A stretch of 64,000 bases of DNA from Bactrocera neohumeralis (lineage: Eukaryota > Arthropoda > Insecta > Diptera > Tephritidae), in assembly GCF_024586455.1 (NCBI RefSeq), contig NC_065921.1, positions 79,978,163 through 80,042,162 on the forward strand, read 5' to 3'. Numbering within the stretch: position 1 is the stretch's first letter; each line of letters opens with the position of its first letter. Position numbers and translations under genes: made by a program. The notes beneath the pieces were generated by a model, which saw only the letters and a program-made list of their open reading frames with translations, did not search any database and was not told where the DNA came from. Below, piece after piece: positions 1 through 13,100 of the stretch.

Positions 1-923
1 TATATATACGTCTAAATGTATGCTATATAAAATCGAACATCATAATTTCGAATTTTAAATATTCGCCTAAATGTAGGCAATGTAACCATTTTGAAAACTA
101 AATACTTTGAATTTTTATTATTCCTTTAAATGTGAGCTATATACTTTTTGGGAGCCAAATATAACGATTTTGAATTTTTAATTTTAGCCTAAGTGTAGGC
201 AGCACATCTTTTTGAAAGCCAAATTTAATAAAATTTGAAGAATAATTTCGCTGATAGAAATATATTTCTTAATTTAGCTAAAAAATGTTATGCCTTTCCC
301 AGCATAGTTCTATGTTCTATATAAATTAGCTTATACACCAGGTATTTCCTACATTTTTGTACTACACCTCATACTACCAACTGCGTCTCTAAATTTATTT
401 GCTGCTATGTCATATACTCATATACTTTCTCACATTACTCTAGCCTTTAGACTTAAGCGCTCAAGTCACACCACTTAAGTCCACACAGTGTGCACAAATA
501 TGACGAACACGAATGCTAACAAAAGCAGCAAGCAAGAAAGAAAAAAACACTTAAGCTTTCAAACTCCCGCTATTCAAGTCACCTATTTCATTGTCTCTAC
601 AATCTGTGCACATTCATGTCTTTCCATTGGCAACTAATTTTCTGACGCAAACTCATCCATATCTAGCAGCGCCACTCATTTTCAGCGCTACTCCCCGCCT
701 ACTCTCTTCCCTCGTACGCTCACACACTTAATCCTTTGATTTGCTCAACTCATTTATATAACTGCAATTTTTTCACATATCTTCTACGCTTGATTTCGGT
801 ATATACATATATATACATGTGTGTGTATATATGTAAATAATACTTTTTTCACAACTTTCAAGTGCTTTTCGCCCACACTGTCACTTACTTATCGAGTTTT
901 CAAACATTTTTCCTTATTTGCAG
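1..923. other. Upstream intron; four diverged ~60-bp tandem units at 1-240
   Basis: Positions 1-240 hold about four units of 58-63 bp. Each has a variant of GCCTAAATGTAGGCA followed by a T-rich run and a version of GAAAGCCAAAT. Similar GCCTAAATGT-type words recur at 63.4 and 63.7 kb, at 34.9 and 44.1 kb (as the complement CCTACATTTAGG) and, weaker, near 57.6 kb, so this belongs to a dispersed family. Positions 251-923 show no gene. They should be the tail of the intron before the Ig2 exon. Confidence 0.6.
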
Positions 924-1127
924 GACGACCGCAACCGAGAGTCACCTGGTGGAATGGCAACAAAGAGATCGACCAATCCTCGCATTCATTGTCAGATCGG
1001 CGTGTCGGCAATATACTGACGCTGGGCAAACTGACACGTGAGAATCTACACATGCAGCTTACCTGTCAAGCGGCCAACAACAATTTGACGACGCCAATTA
1101 CCAGCACCGTTACCCTTGACTTGAATC
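924..1127 (+). CDS. Exon encoding second half of Ig2
   Basis: A TTTGCAG acceptor ends at 923 and a GTAAGT donor starts at 1128. The exon enters in phase with two bases finishing a codon and leaves one base. It encodes the C-to-G strands of an Ig domain: RPQPRVTWW carries the core Trp, NLHMQLTCQAANN carries the second Ig cysteine, and TVTLDLN is the closing strand. In Side proteins this position reads like LHxRLTCQASNN, which supports the family call. N-glycosylation sequon NLT is present. The first half of Ig2 and its first cysteine must lie on an exon before the window, since no matching open frame is seen in 1-923. Confidence 0.88.
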
Positions 1128-4100
1128 GTAAGTGTTGATATGAGTGCTACGTACGTATATTTGTAGAGTTAGAAACAAAAAAACATGCAAACACATTTTT
1201 ACACGTACACGGTTGCATTTCACTGCATTAAGGTGGTACTTAAAAATCTGGATTTATGATTTCTAATTATCTTATTATGTCTACGATTGATGATAACAAA
1301 TTAAAAAAAAAAAATTCAATTAACAAAACTCTTTTCCAATTAAAAAAAAGTTTTCAACGTATCTAACACCCTAACCAAACCTAACACCTATTGAAAAAAA
1401 AATTTCAATAAAAAATAATTTCAATTTTCAATAATTTTTTTTTATTTAAATAATTTTTAATTTAATTTTTGTTTTTTAATTTTTAATTTAAAATAAATTT
1501 TTTTCATTTAAAAAAACTTTTTCAACTTTAAAACAAATATTTTTCAATTAAAACAAAAAATTTCTTTCAACTTGTCTAACACCCCAGTAAAAAAAACTAA
1601 AAGAAAATTTTCAATAAAAAAAAATTTCAATAAAAAAAATTTCAATAAAAAAATCATTTTATCAATAAAAAAAAAAATTTCAATAAAAAAATCATTTTTT
1701 CAATAAAACAATTTTCAATAAAAAATAACTTTTTCAATAAAAAAAATATTTTTCAATTTAAAAAAAAATCGTATTCATTAAAAAAAAATCTTGTTCAATT
1801 TAAAACAAATACTTTTCGATTTAAAAAAAATATTTTTCAATTAAAAACAAATATTTTTCAACTTATGTACCACCCTAGTGATTCCACTTCTTCTAGACAA
1901 ACAGCTAGCGGCAGTATGCACAAACAAAAAGAAATGCCGGTGTCACTCGCCAACATTGAAGATAGACAGTTAAGCCTTCACATATCACATACATATGTAT
2001 GCTTCTGTATACTGGGAATTCATTAGAACACCTTAGGACTTTGCGAAGTAGCAATGACAGAAATATGTGCAGGAAGCTTGTGTGCGTTGCGGAAAAGTAT
2101 GAGAAATGTCTAGTGACCATGATTTATTTGATTTGCACCCTCAACTAGCAATCGTCTAAGCACGTACACTTCACTTGCCGGCGTTCGTGCCGATTTTTGC
2201 AGTGCAAAGCATACCATGTACGCTTGTATGCGTGAATATACATGCATACATGTTTACGCGTGGGTGGGTGTGTGACGTACAGGTGCGTCAGCACATATTC
2301 ATTTTCGAAATGTGGCAGCCAACTTGTGTGGAAATTAAACACATTTTTTGTGTAAAGAATTTTTTACTCCTTCTTGCAATTTCTGCGCTTGATTTCAAGT
2401 AACTCAAATTCTTCATTCGCATTTTTTTACTGAAATTACGTAATAAGTATGAGTTATTATGCTATCTGCATTGACTGTAAATTTGAAAATTATTTATTGT
2501 TGAAAATGTAGTCGGCTTACCGGAGGCAAGGCGTCTAATTGTAACTACAGGCTGCTGGAGTCGAAAAAATAACAAGTAAAAACCGTTATAAAGGATTACG
2601 ACACCATGTTCTTGCATATATGAGGTTGAAGGAAGTCAACAAGTTAATCATATATAATATATTTAACTGATTAATACCAATAGAGCTTAACGATTACATG
2701 ACAGACATAACCTCAAAAAGCTCATAGAATAGTAATGAGCGTCCTCAAAATCGAGCCAAACATTATTTTAAATATTTTGTTCGCTAATTTAGATCGATCT
2801 GCCTCAAACGAATATCTGCGTGCAGTTGTCTCTACTCTAAATTTTGCTGTGTTTAACACTTGGGGTTGTTGTCCAGACTGCTTGGTTGTGTGCATTGATA
2901 AGACAGCAATCAGCTGATGAATTTTAATCACTGCTAAACATACATAATGAAGAAGAGAAGAAAGTATATCTTTAACGATCAGACGGCTGTGCGATAGACA
3001 GATATTATTTCTGATTTATAATCTTAATCTACTAAATTAATTTGGCTATGTGAAAAGGCTATTATACTGAAGTATGAACTTTAAGCAGAGTGAGAAGAAT
3101 AGACCGCTTTGAATCACTTGTAATCTGCTACACAGGAACGCAGAATTGATCTAAATAATAAAGAAAGCTATAGCTACCTTGACCAACTAAAATGTCGAGC
3201 TTAGCAAACACCAGTTTTTCGAAGAGATGGAAAAATTAATGGTCTCTTTTATGGCAAACTGGAAGTAAGAGCCATACCTTTAGCACGAATAATCGTATAA
3301 TTTGTAATCACCCACTGAAAAAAAACATTAAAATCAGAAGAATTTCAGTAAATTTGTTAAAACTTGCGCGGCCGCGTCTAAAGACTCGATCAAATGCTAC
3401 AAAAGAAAAGCCGAATTTTCAGCTCCAGTGCGAAAGCAAAATCGCTATACCGATTATACGTCCATGAGGTTGGGTTTGTTGATGGTAATCCAAAATCAGA
3501 TTCTGTCTGAGTCAGGGTCATGCTAAGGGGGCATGGGCTTCTGGAAGCATTTTTGCATCTGAGACACCTTTCTATTAGGTCGCTGGTTGACGATTGGGTG
3601 TAGTATGTCATTGCAGAATGCATGATGTACTCGGACATTATTGGTCTGGGTGGTATGGGAATTAGCTGAAATGATGAACGTTTAGATGTTAGCGGTGTCA
3701 TCTCCACTAGACGGAATGCCAAACATTTTTAGGTGTTTGCGCGTGAATTGTTAAGGCAGGCAGGTGTTTTAATGGGTATTAGAATTCGCTTCTTCTGTAA
3801 ATGGTGTGTGGGTGTAATGTGTGTTTTCCAACCCGTGGTCAGCAGTCCATAGCAGTATGAAAGCTCAACTGGTAGTAGTTTCAGCTACGAGGTCTGACCG
3901 GAGACTTAATTCTGGTACCACAGGGAGCAGGAGTCCTTGAAGTTCACTCGACCTCACACTGAGTAAGCAATCAACTGAACTCACACAAGCCTACGCTTAT
4001 CAGTGAGCTAAAGTTTCAGAGCGCAGGCTTGCCGGAAATAGAAGATTTTTTATCAAAAATAAACATGAATTAGCTACAAATATGTATTTTTCAACAATGT

Positions 4101-7100
4101 ATTTCCTACATAAGTTTTCAATCATACTTGTGCTACTCAAAAACAGCGAATTCTAAAAACTTATTTTTTACACTTTATTAATTAAAGTATTGTATGCACA
4201 CATACATATATACTATATGGAGCGATAACCAGAACTCAGCAAAACAACTTGAATTTATCTCGTTTTTGCATGCATCTATTATTTTGCTGAAACCATATGT
4301 GTTTATTTATGCGAAATCCACTGACAGCATACAATTCAAGCCGCAAATGTGGTTACAGAGCAAAATAATATTATCAGCTGGACTCGAACAGCAGCAGCAA
4401 CTCAATTAACTGTCACATTTTAATTGCCACAGAGGCGTGCGGAAAACAAAAATAATAACATAAAACATGCAGCAAGTATTTGTTAAATCGCAGTCAATTT
4501 AATGATGACCGAAAACAGACAATGTAAATGCAGTGGCGTGTACACATATAGCAGTTTGGTTTGTTGGTGAAACGATTTTTAGGGTTGGAGATTTTTGAGG
4601 ATTTTAAGAGGGTTCTGTCAGTGAATGTATATGAAAGTATTGATCAAAAGCGTGAACTAGCCGAATATGAATTTTAGTTGTGGGTATTTGTCGATAAAAG
4701 GATTCGGTAGAACATTTTCAAGGATTTTAGCAATGAAGCCCTTATGCTCAAATTCGCTGAATTCGATACGTACTAAGTTCAAAATGCTTAAATGAGTTTA
4801 CATAAAGTATATATGTATATAAATGATCAGCATAGAGAGCAGCATCGATTCAGCGATATCCATACATACTGTCCGTATATACGTGAATTAGTCCAACAGT
4901 TTTTGAGATATTGATAAGAAATTGTGCACACGTCCTTTTATTCCAAAAAAGCTGCTTATATGTCGGAACCGTCAATATTGCACTACTATAGCATTTAGCT
5001 GTCATACAAACTGAACAATCGGAATCAAGTTTTTGTATAGAAAACTTTTGTTTTAGAGGAGTTGTCTCAACGAAATTTGTCACCGATTATTGCTTAAGAT
5101 TTGCTCAACTGTACAATAAAATGACTATGTTTGGGTAGTATAAGAACAGAAAAATAATTTATTCAAATTAAAAAAAAAATTATCGAAAATAAAAAAAATT
5201 ATCGAAACTTAATAAAAATTTATCGCTGATTATATCGATTAGTCATCGGTTATAGCGAGCAAATTGCGATTACTTATATTAATCGAATTATAAAAATATT
5301 AATTAATTTAAGCTATTATATATGGAAAAAGATCTATCATTTACCGCAATTGTATACCGAAATATTGATTAAGCTATATCGAAAAATTATCGATTATTTA
5401 TAGGAATTTCGTCGAAAAATTATTGATTTTATATTGAAAACATATCGAAAATATCGATAATTTATCACAAATATATCCAAAAATATTGATTAGTTATCAT
5501 ATATCGATTAATTATCGGCTACGTCAAAAAGGCATCGCTTTCTTATGGGAAATATATTAAAAATATGCATAATTTATCAAAAATATATCCAAAAATATTA
5601 AACGATTATCCGCAATATCGAAAAATATCGATTAATTATGCGAAATATATCGAAAATATAGACAATTTATTGGAAATATGTTTAAAATTATTGAAAAAAT
5701 GCCTTTAACATCTCATTGAAAACCATACCATACAAGCCAACCGGTCAAAATCATGATAAAGACTTTTTTATACCCTTTCAATCCATAAAATTGCGTCTGT
5801 AAGGGGTATTGTAGCTGCGAAGCAATATATTAATATTTTTTCTTGTTGAATCCAGTTTCTTCAGTCTGGCGACACGACAGATAACACTCTTGCTGACATT
5901 TTGCACGGCATTGTGCACGAATGCCAACAACACATGAATAATTTGCATATAAAAATATATGTTTGCGAATGAAAATAACAGTACATTTGCGAGTACTTCA
6001 AAGCACTCGACATGCACGAAGTTGTCAATGCGCAGATACAAACACACTCACCCATAATCAAAGTGCAAGCCACAAAATCATTGTGTGGCAAAGCCGCTGA
6101 GTGGTTGGGGTTATCGATATGCGGTGTAAATGTGGCGGTTCTACATATATGTGGGTGGGTATTCATATTTGTATACTTGAAGTCTACACTTGATTTTCCT
6201 TTCATTTTTTTTTTGTTTTTTTTTCTTGTTCAATTGGAGCATACTTCACTTCCATGTGCATGTATGTATGTATGTACATAAAAATATGTATAAAAAAAAG
6301 TTGCTACAACCACGTTTAATATTTGTATCTCATTAAAAAAAAACTTACAAGCTACCTAAAACGCACTCCTACATCATCGGCATCCAACCAACTCCATTAC
6401 ACCCAATTAAACCAAGGGCCGCCCAGCAAAAAGTGAAATGCAAACGCAAAATGCGCGTAAATGAAAAAAAATCGCATTGCAATAATGCAATTAAGGTTAA
6501 TTGCACGTGCCGAATTAAGTGCGGCGGCAATAACAACAATAACAACCACTAAAATTTGCGCTTGCAAAGGCACAAAAGCACTTGAGGCGAAAACAAACAG
6601 CTCGCACAATTGTCACATCATTATCGCAATGCGGTTCTTTTCCATTATTATTTTACACTTTTTTTGCTGCATTGTTTTTATTTTTGTTGGTTTTTCCATA
6701 AATAAGCGTTGTTTGCAATATTGCTGTCACTTAAATTGCGTGTTGCACGCTCTTCAAGTTGTTGCAAGCACAAGTATTTTGAGCGTGCACTTAAACTGAC
6801 AGCCGGTCAGCTATGTACTAGGAAACGCTGTAAATATGTGATGCTATATATTTCTATATATGTATATACATATTTGCACAACAACAACAACCTCTGGGCT
6901 GTCAGCAAAAATGCTGAGTGAAAATAATGATGACTGCTAACGAAGTCCGCAGGCTTATGATAGACACCGCCAGACGCTTCGATGGCAGTAATTTTGCGCC
7001 ATAATGCCAGACTTCATAGCAACAATCGGCACTTCCTTCATTTTGCGTGTGTTGTTTGCTCAACTGAACAGTACAGTGTTTCGGTTTGTGTATTATGAGA

Positions 7101-10100
7101 ATGAAGTTCTGTAGGAAAAGGAAAATATTTTTTAAACAACAGAAAGTTTTATAGAAATTTAACAAAAAATTAATCGAAATTTAATAAAAGTTTATCAGAA
7201 ATTAAACAATTAATATCGATTAATTAGTGGTTAGAATGAAAAATTATCGAAATTATCGTTTCTTTATCAGAAATATATCAAAAAGTATTGATAAATCATA
7301 AACTATATGGAAAATCTTGACTCTTTATTGGAAATATGTCGAGAAATATTGATTATTTGTAGGCTATATTCAAACAATTTCGATTATTTATTGGAATTAC
7401 ATCGAAATATTATTAATTTTTAACAGGAAAAATATAAAAAAATATTGATAAATAATGAGCTATATCCGAAAGTTCTCCATTATTTATTATTAAATTATTA
7501 TTAAATTTATATATATACATATTTTATATATATAATATTTTATATAATTTTATATAATTTATATTAAATGAGCTATATCCGAAAGTTTTCCATTATTTAG
7601 AATTAAATTATGGGAAAAGTTATCGACTACTTATTCGATATCGAAAATGTCGACAGTTTATCAGAAGTAAATATATCGAAAATTATTGACTAATTATTTG
7701 CTATATCGAAATAGTATTGATTATACATCGGAATTACGCCGAAAAAATATTGATAAAAAATCGATAATTTTTCATATTGATTAATTATCAGATTTATCGA
7801 AAAATGATCGATTATTTATCGAAAATATATCGAATATATGAAAGATTTACCGGAAATAATCAAATAATAGATAATAGTCATCTCCTTTATCCAAAAAGTA
7901 TCGATTACTTATTTGAGAGATATCAAAAATTTAGACAACTTATCGGAAATATGTTGAGAATTATTGAAAAGATGGCTACAATACTATAATGATTTTTATT
8001 TCTAAGCGTCAGCGTTGTATTTATATGAGGGGAAAATGTATTTCACATTTCTGAAGATTTATCGAAAAATTTTACTGGGGGTAAGAACGTATTAAAAAAA
8101 TCCAGTGTCTGATTTATGCGTCTGATAGTCTAATAGTTTAGCGATTATTTATCGATGATTTATCGAAAATATATCGAATATTCATTGAGTATTTATCGAT
8201 AATTAGTTCCCATATTTCCACTATAGTGGTTAGTAAGCGAAAATAATGTTGAAAACATTTGGCTTTCAAAATTTTCTGCCTTTTATGACCTTAATCTGGT
8301 AAGTTCTTAAGTAAGTTTAAATTCCCAAATATCAACTTTCGACATAAAAGTCGGTAGAACGGAGCGTCAGCATCGGCGGCGTAAAATATCGCCAGCTTTG
8401 TGCCTACCACGAAACGAAAGAGGAAATTCTTAGACTTTTTAAATTAATAATCGATAATTATCAAAAAATTAAAACCAAACCCTTTCACATTTTTAGCTTT
8501 ACATGACCACTGTGCGTTTCCCCAGCAGAGTTAAACGAAAAAATAAACCATTAAAAATAAAAAATAAATAAATATACAATAAAAATTTAAAATGGACAAT
8601 AAACCCTCCCTCGTACAACAATAACAAAAAAAAATTGCAGCATTTTAAAAAAGTCAACCACGAATTGTTCATATACTATATATCCTATATACTAGTATAA
8701 CGAGTGGCTACAAACTGCCAACTCGCCTGCTTCACTCTTGAAGTGGCGCGTTTGATTTTATTGTAGCGTGAAATTATTGTGTTGCGACGCGTTGGCGCGT
8801 AATTCTTTTTTATTGGCGTAATTATTTGTGATTGCACAGCAGCAGGGTTCACACCCACGAGCTGTGGGGTACAGCCAAGCACTAGGCTGCCTGGTCACTT
8901 CCGCTTTTCGGCTTTGCTGACTACTCCGCCAATTCTGTGTTTTGCCATTACACTCACTTTCAACTCGCACACACATACATACTTCCAGTGAAATGTTAAA
9001 TTTTTCCCACTTGTATACATAGCATTTGCCACTCATTTGTTATTTATTTTCTTTTCATTGCTCAAAAACACCGCCATTGCTGACATAGTGCGCCCGTTGA
9101 TTGTGAAATTGGATGGCGAAAATCGGCCACTTTCCGCCGATCACTCGTATCAGCTGCATTGCAATGTTATCGGCTCGCGACCGGCGCCGACGATTACCTG
9201 GTGGAAGGGCAGCACACCTATGAAGAATACACATGAAGTGGTGAGTAGTGAATTTAGTTCCAATTTATTTTTATAATATTTAATTTTTGTATTATAGATA
9301 TATATATGTATATGTGTTGAATATACTTGTATACATTACATTGTTTATAGAATTCACGTTTAATAACTTGATTTCTATTCAAATAAAGTTTATATTGGCA
9401 TTTTAAAAATAAAATCATAATCTTACTAGCTTTCTCAGTTTAGTTAGTAAAATTTTTGTTGGAGATCTTTAGACTCTGCAAAACTAACAAAGAGTGAGCC
9501 AGTTCGAGGATCCATACTTTTTTTAAGAAAAAACACAGAAACTTCAAGTTTAATTGGGAATATTTATTATCATTCGAAAGAGCATTCCTTGGTATTTACT
9601 TTTTGAAGATTATCTCTTTCTAAAGTTGGCCGCGGCTTCGTATCAGATGGTTCATCCGTTGAGTCCAATTTTCGATGACTCGTTCCGGCATTTCGACCTT
9701 TGAATGACAGTGATTATTTGCTCCAAGACCTGACACGAAGCGGGATTGTCCGCATAGACTTTAGACTATTTCCCTTCCTGAAAAAGTCTAACGGTGAGAT
9801 ATCATACCATCTTGGTGGCCAATTGAATGGCCCAAAACGTGAAGTTATCTGCTCACCGAAATGTTATCTCAATAGTGCCTTTGATTGAGGCGATGTGTGG
9901 GAAGTGAAGCCCTCTTGTTTAAACCTTCGGTGACTAAGATCACGAGCTTCAATTTCAGGCATCAGCTAGTCGGTTATTATTGCGCGATAACGGTCGCCAT
10001 TGACAATTACGTTCTCAGGTTCTTCAGATTGATTTTTGTCTGAAATGCGGGAATCGCGCTTGTCTACATAATCGTTGAGTCAGTAATGGATCTCATTGCT

Positions 10101-13100
10101 GGACAAAATATAGCTTGAAATCGCCGGATCTTCTTGGAACTTTTCAAGACACGGTTCAAGCGTGAAAAACTTAATAGAATAGAAATTATATTATGAGTTT
10201 ATAAGCAAAAAACATTTGAAATAATTTTGACACAAAATAATAATATTTTCTAGAAATACTCTACGAAAGCTTCAAACACCAGTAAACTTCACGCTCTTAA
10301 AATTATTTGAAAATCACTTTGTTATCAGAGCGCAGAGTATATGACTTGGATAAAAATAATTTAGAGCAGATAGTGTTTATTAGTAGTCCACTACGGAAGA
10401 AAGTCTTCGAACTTACAATAATCTCGTTGGTTGAATAACATAAAAACTATTTTATGTTTCTCTCCGGAAGCAAGTCTTTTAGAACTTTAGAAGTCTCCGA
10501 AGTTTTTTCCGAAGAGAAACAGAAAATAGTTTTTATGTTATTCAACCAACGAGATTGTTGTAAGGATAGCAGGTGCTGAACCAAGCTAACGATCTCTAGA
10601 TGGCGGGAGTGTGTCTTGGCTATTACATTTTAAATAGTTGTTAACAAAGATAGCCACTTATCGGGAACTTTTTACCGAATCATGTAAGGAAGTGTTAACT
10701 GGCCATCTATATCTTAAGAATTAATCATTTCAAGGATTTCTGCTAATAAATTACCTGCGACTAAGCTGAAAGGAACCTGCAATCGCGAAATAAGGTTGAG
10801 ATGGGAAAGTTGTAGCGAAATTGGTAAATTGCGTCTTGTAAAGATGAGTTTAAGAATGCTCTATAGGCAAAACTCCATCGTAAAATTATGTCAAAATACC
10901 GCGAAGTTTATTCACTTGTTTACCTCTTTACTTGAAATAAAGGTTATTTACCTCTAAAACTGAACCAATTTTCCAAAAATATTGTTTCCTCTTCAACGCC
11001 AAATTCGATTAAATGCAACGCCATTTAAATACTAAGCGCTCTAAATTTTAAATAAAAGCAGCAAAACTGGCATATTCGGCAAGTAGGTACCTTCTACTGA
11101 GAATATATTATGATTTTTGCGCATAAAACGCCCTCAACCTCCCACAAAAGTAGTGTCACTTCTACTGTCAAAATTTTTTAATACCAAAATATTCACAGTT
11201 ATTTTCCACATGAATAAAAATCAAAAGCAACCACACATTTGACACTTCCTACAGGATACTTCCACGAAAGAATATGCGATTACTAATACAAATGCAGATG
11301 GGACACACTTCAAGCTAAGTATGGCATATTGGGCGGGAGAAAAGTGCTATAAATTTGAATTCTCCAGACGGCAAGAAAGCGCACAGAAAAAGAGTAGAAC
11401 TCAAATCGGAGGATTCCAATCGAAATGTGTCATATTCGCTTCGCAGCAAACATATCAGCTACATTTCGGCGCTACTACCACTACAACAACTACAAATAAA
11501 TTTTGGTTTCGTGTGTGTAACGCTTAGAGTGTTGCCAGCATTTGCATATTTTAATATGTTTTGACAATTTTTGAGAAGACTACTGAAGGAAGTTGAGGAA
11601 CTGGCTGGAGGGAAATGTAGAGAGGAAGTGTGAGAGAGTGAACACGCTTTGCATTTCGCTAACAATTTTTTTTTACCTTCTGTCTACTTCTCACTGTCTG
11701 TTGGTTAACTCACTATAGTTGCCTCGAGACTCCTGCCGCAGGCGTCTAGTAATTGCTAGTGCTGCGCTGCGAAAGTTTCTGTTGCTTTTGTCAACAAAAT
11801 TTGCGTTGCATGTTTGAGTTGTCATTTTAGGTGAAATTTCGCTGCATTGACAGAGTTTTTACACGCGTACTACGCTGACAGGAACATTCACCGAACAGCA
11901 GGGTTATGTATTGAAACATTAAGGTGGTAATGAATGTTTTAGAAACGAATTTCCTAGAATGGTAGGAGCTTTTGGCCGAAGAATTGTTTTGAGAACCACG
12001 GATTACTTTTACTGTCATTGAAAATTGCCATTTATCAATTGAAAAATTTCCAAACTTAAAAAAAATTTAAATTTAATATCACCCTAATACATGAGAAAAA
12101 TTGCGTTTAGTTGCATTTTGTACTTCAAAATAAAAAAATAAAGTTTTGTCAGCAATGTAATTGAGAAAATATGAAAATTTAATTTGTTTGCGAAAATAAG
12201 GCCTCCCTACTGTACATAGTAAAAGTGAGAAAAAACTTCTGATTTCTGATAAAAAAAAAATTTCATGAGCACTTAGTCTTACTTAAAATAAAAAAATGAA
12301 AAATTGAAGAAATTTAATATTTAAGGACTATCCTAATGTAGATATTATTTCAACATTTTGTTACCAATATGTGAGCACCAGCGATCATAATGTTGAACTA
12401 TTAAAAATTAAAAAAATTAAATTAAGTGCCACCCTAACACATGAAAAAATTGTGTATAGCTGCATTTTGTACTTCAAAATATTAATTTTTGGCAGCAATA
12501 TTCATGAACGCGGCGTTTCAAAAAACAAAATTTGATCTCACATACTTAAGTGCCACCGTTATGTACTCAATATACAGTTATCACGAAAAGCTTGCAGTGC
12601 CACACATGCTATTTACAACCGCCTTGTTTATTTTCCTTCGAATTTCCCCAGTTGCCACAAGTGCACTGACATTTATTGACCGCTTGCCACATGGCAATGC
12701 ATACAAATTTGTTGTAGTCTATGCATTTTATATAACCCTGTTGATGCAAACTTGCCATTGCTGACCGTTGCTGCCATTTTAACCAATTCAACAGCTATAT
12801 TTTCTTACTGCTAGGTCACATGTGTAACAGATGTGGATTAGGGTAGTTCTTTAGTGAAGAAAGATACTTGTTGCAATAAATATTTTTTTTTTTAGTTCTA
12901 AGCACTATATCTATATTAATATGGAGGGTGTCACATAATATTAAATTCGATATTTTTTCTTAAGGACCACTTTAATGCTAAAATTTTAAATTAGAGATTT
13001 ATATTTTAATTTTTGGGCTAATTCCATGAGAGTCAGCTATGAAAAAAATTGCCCAATTTATTTCTTAAGGACCACCCTTATCTCAACATTTCAAATCATT

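Larger units (their letters stand above)
1128..9088 (+). other. Intron within the gene, between Ig2 and Ig3 exons (7961 bp)
   Basis: GT-AG, phase 1. Besides the repeats listed separately, 2100-3300, 5830-7120 and 8240-9080 contain only AT-rich unique-looking DNA with short spurious open frames. Nothing recognisable as a nested gene or RNA was found. Confidence 0.75.

Noticed and set aside
5150..8230. Many TATCGATA words resembling DREF binding sites
   Set aside because: They are by-products of the TATCGAAA repeat array, far from any promoter in this gene.
9037..9088. Upstream start at 9037 extending the Ig3 exon
   Set aside because: The extension contains the CATAG acceptor, and only a start at 9089 restores the frame with the preceding exon.
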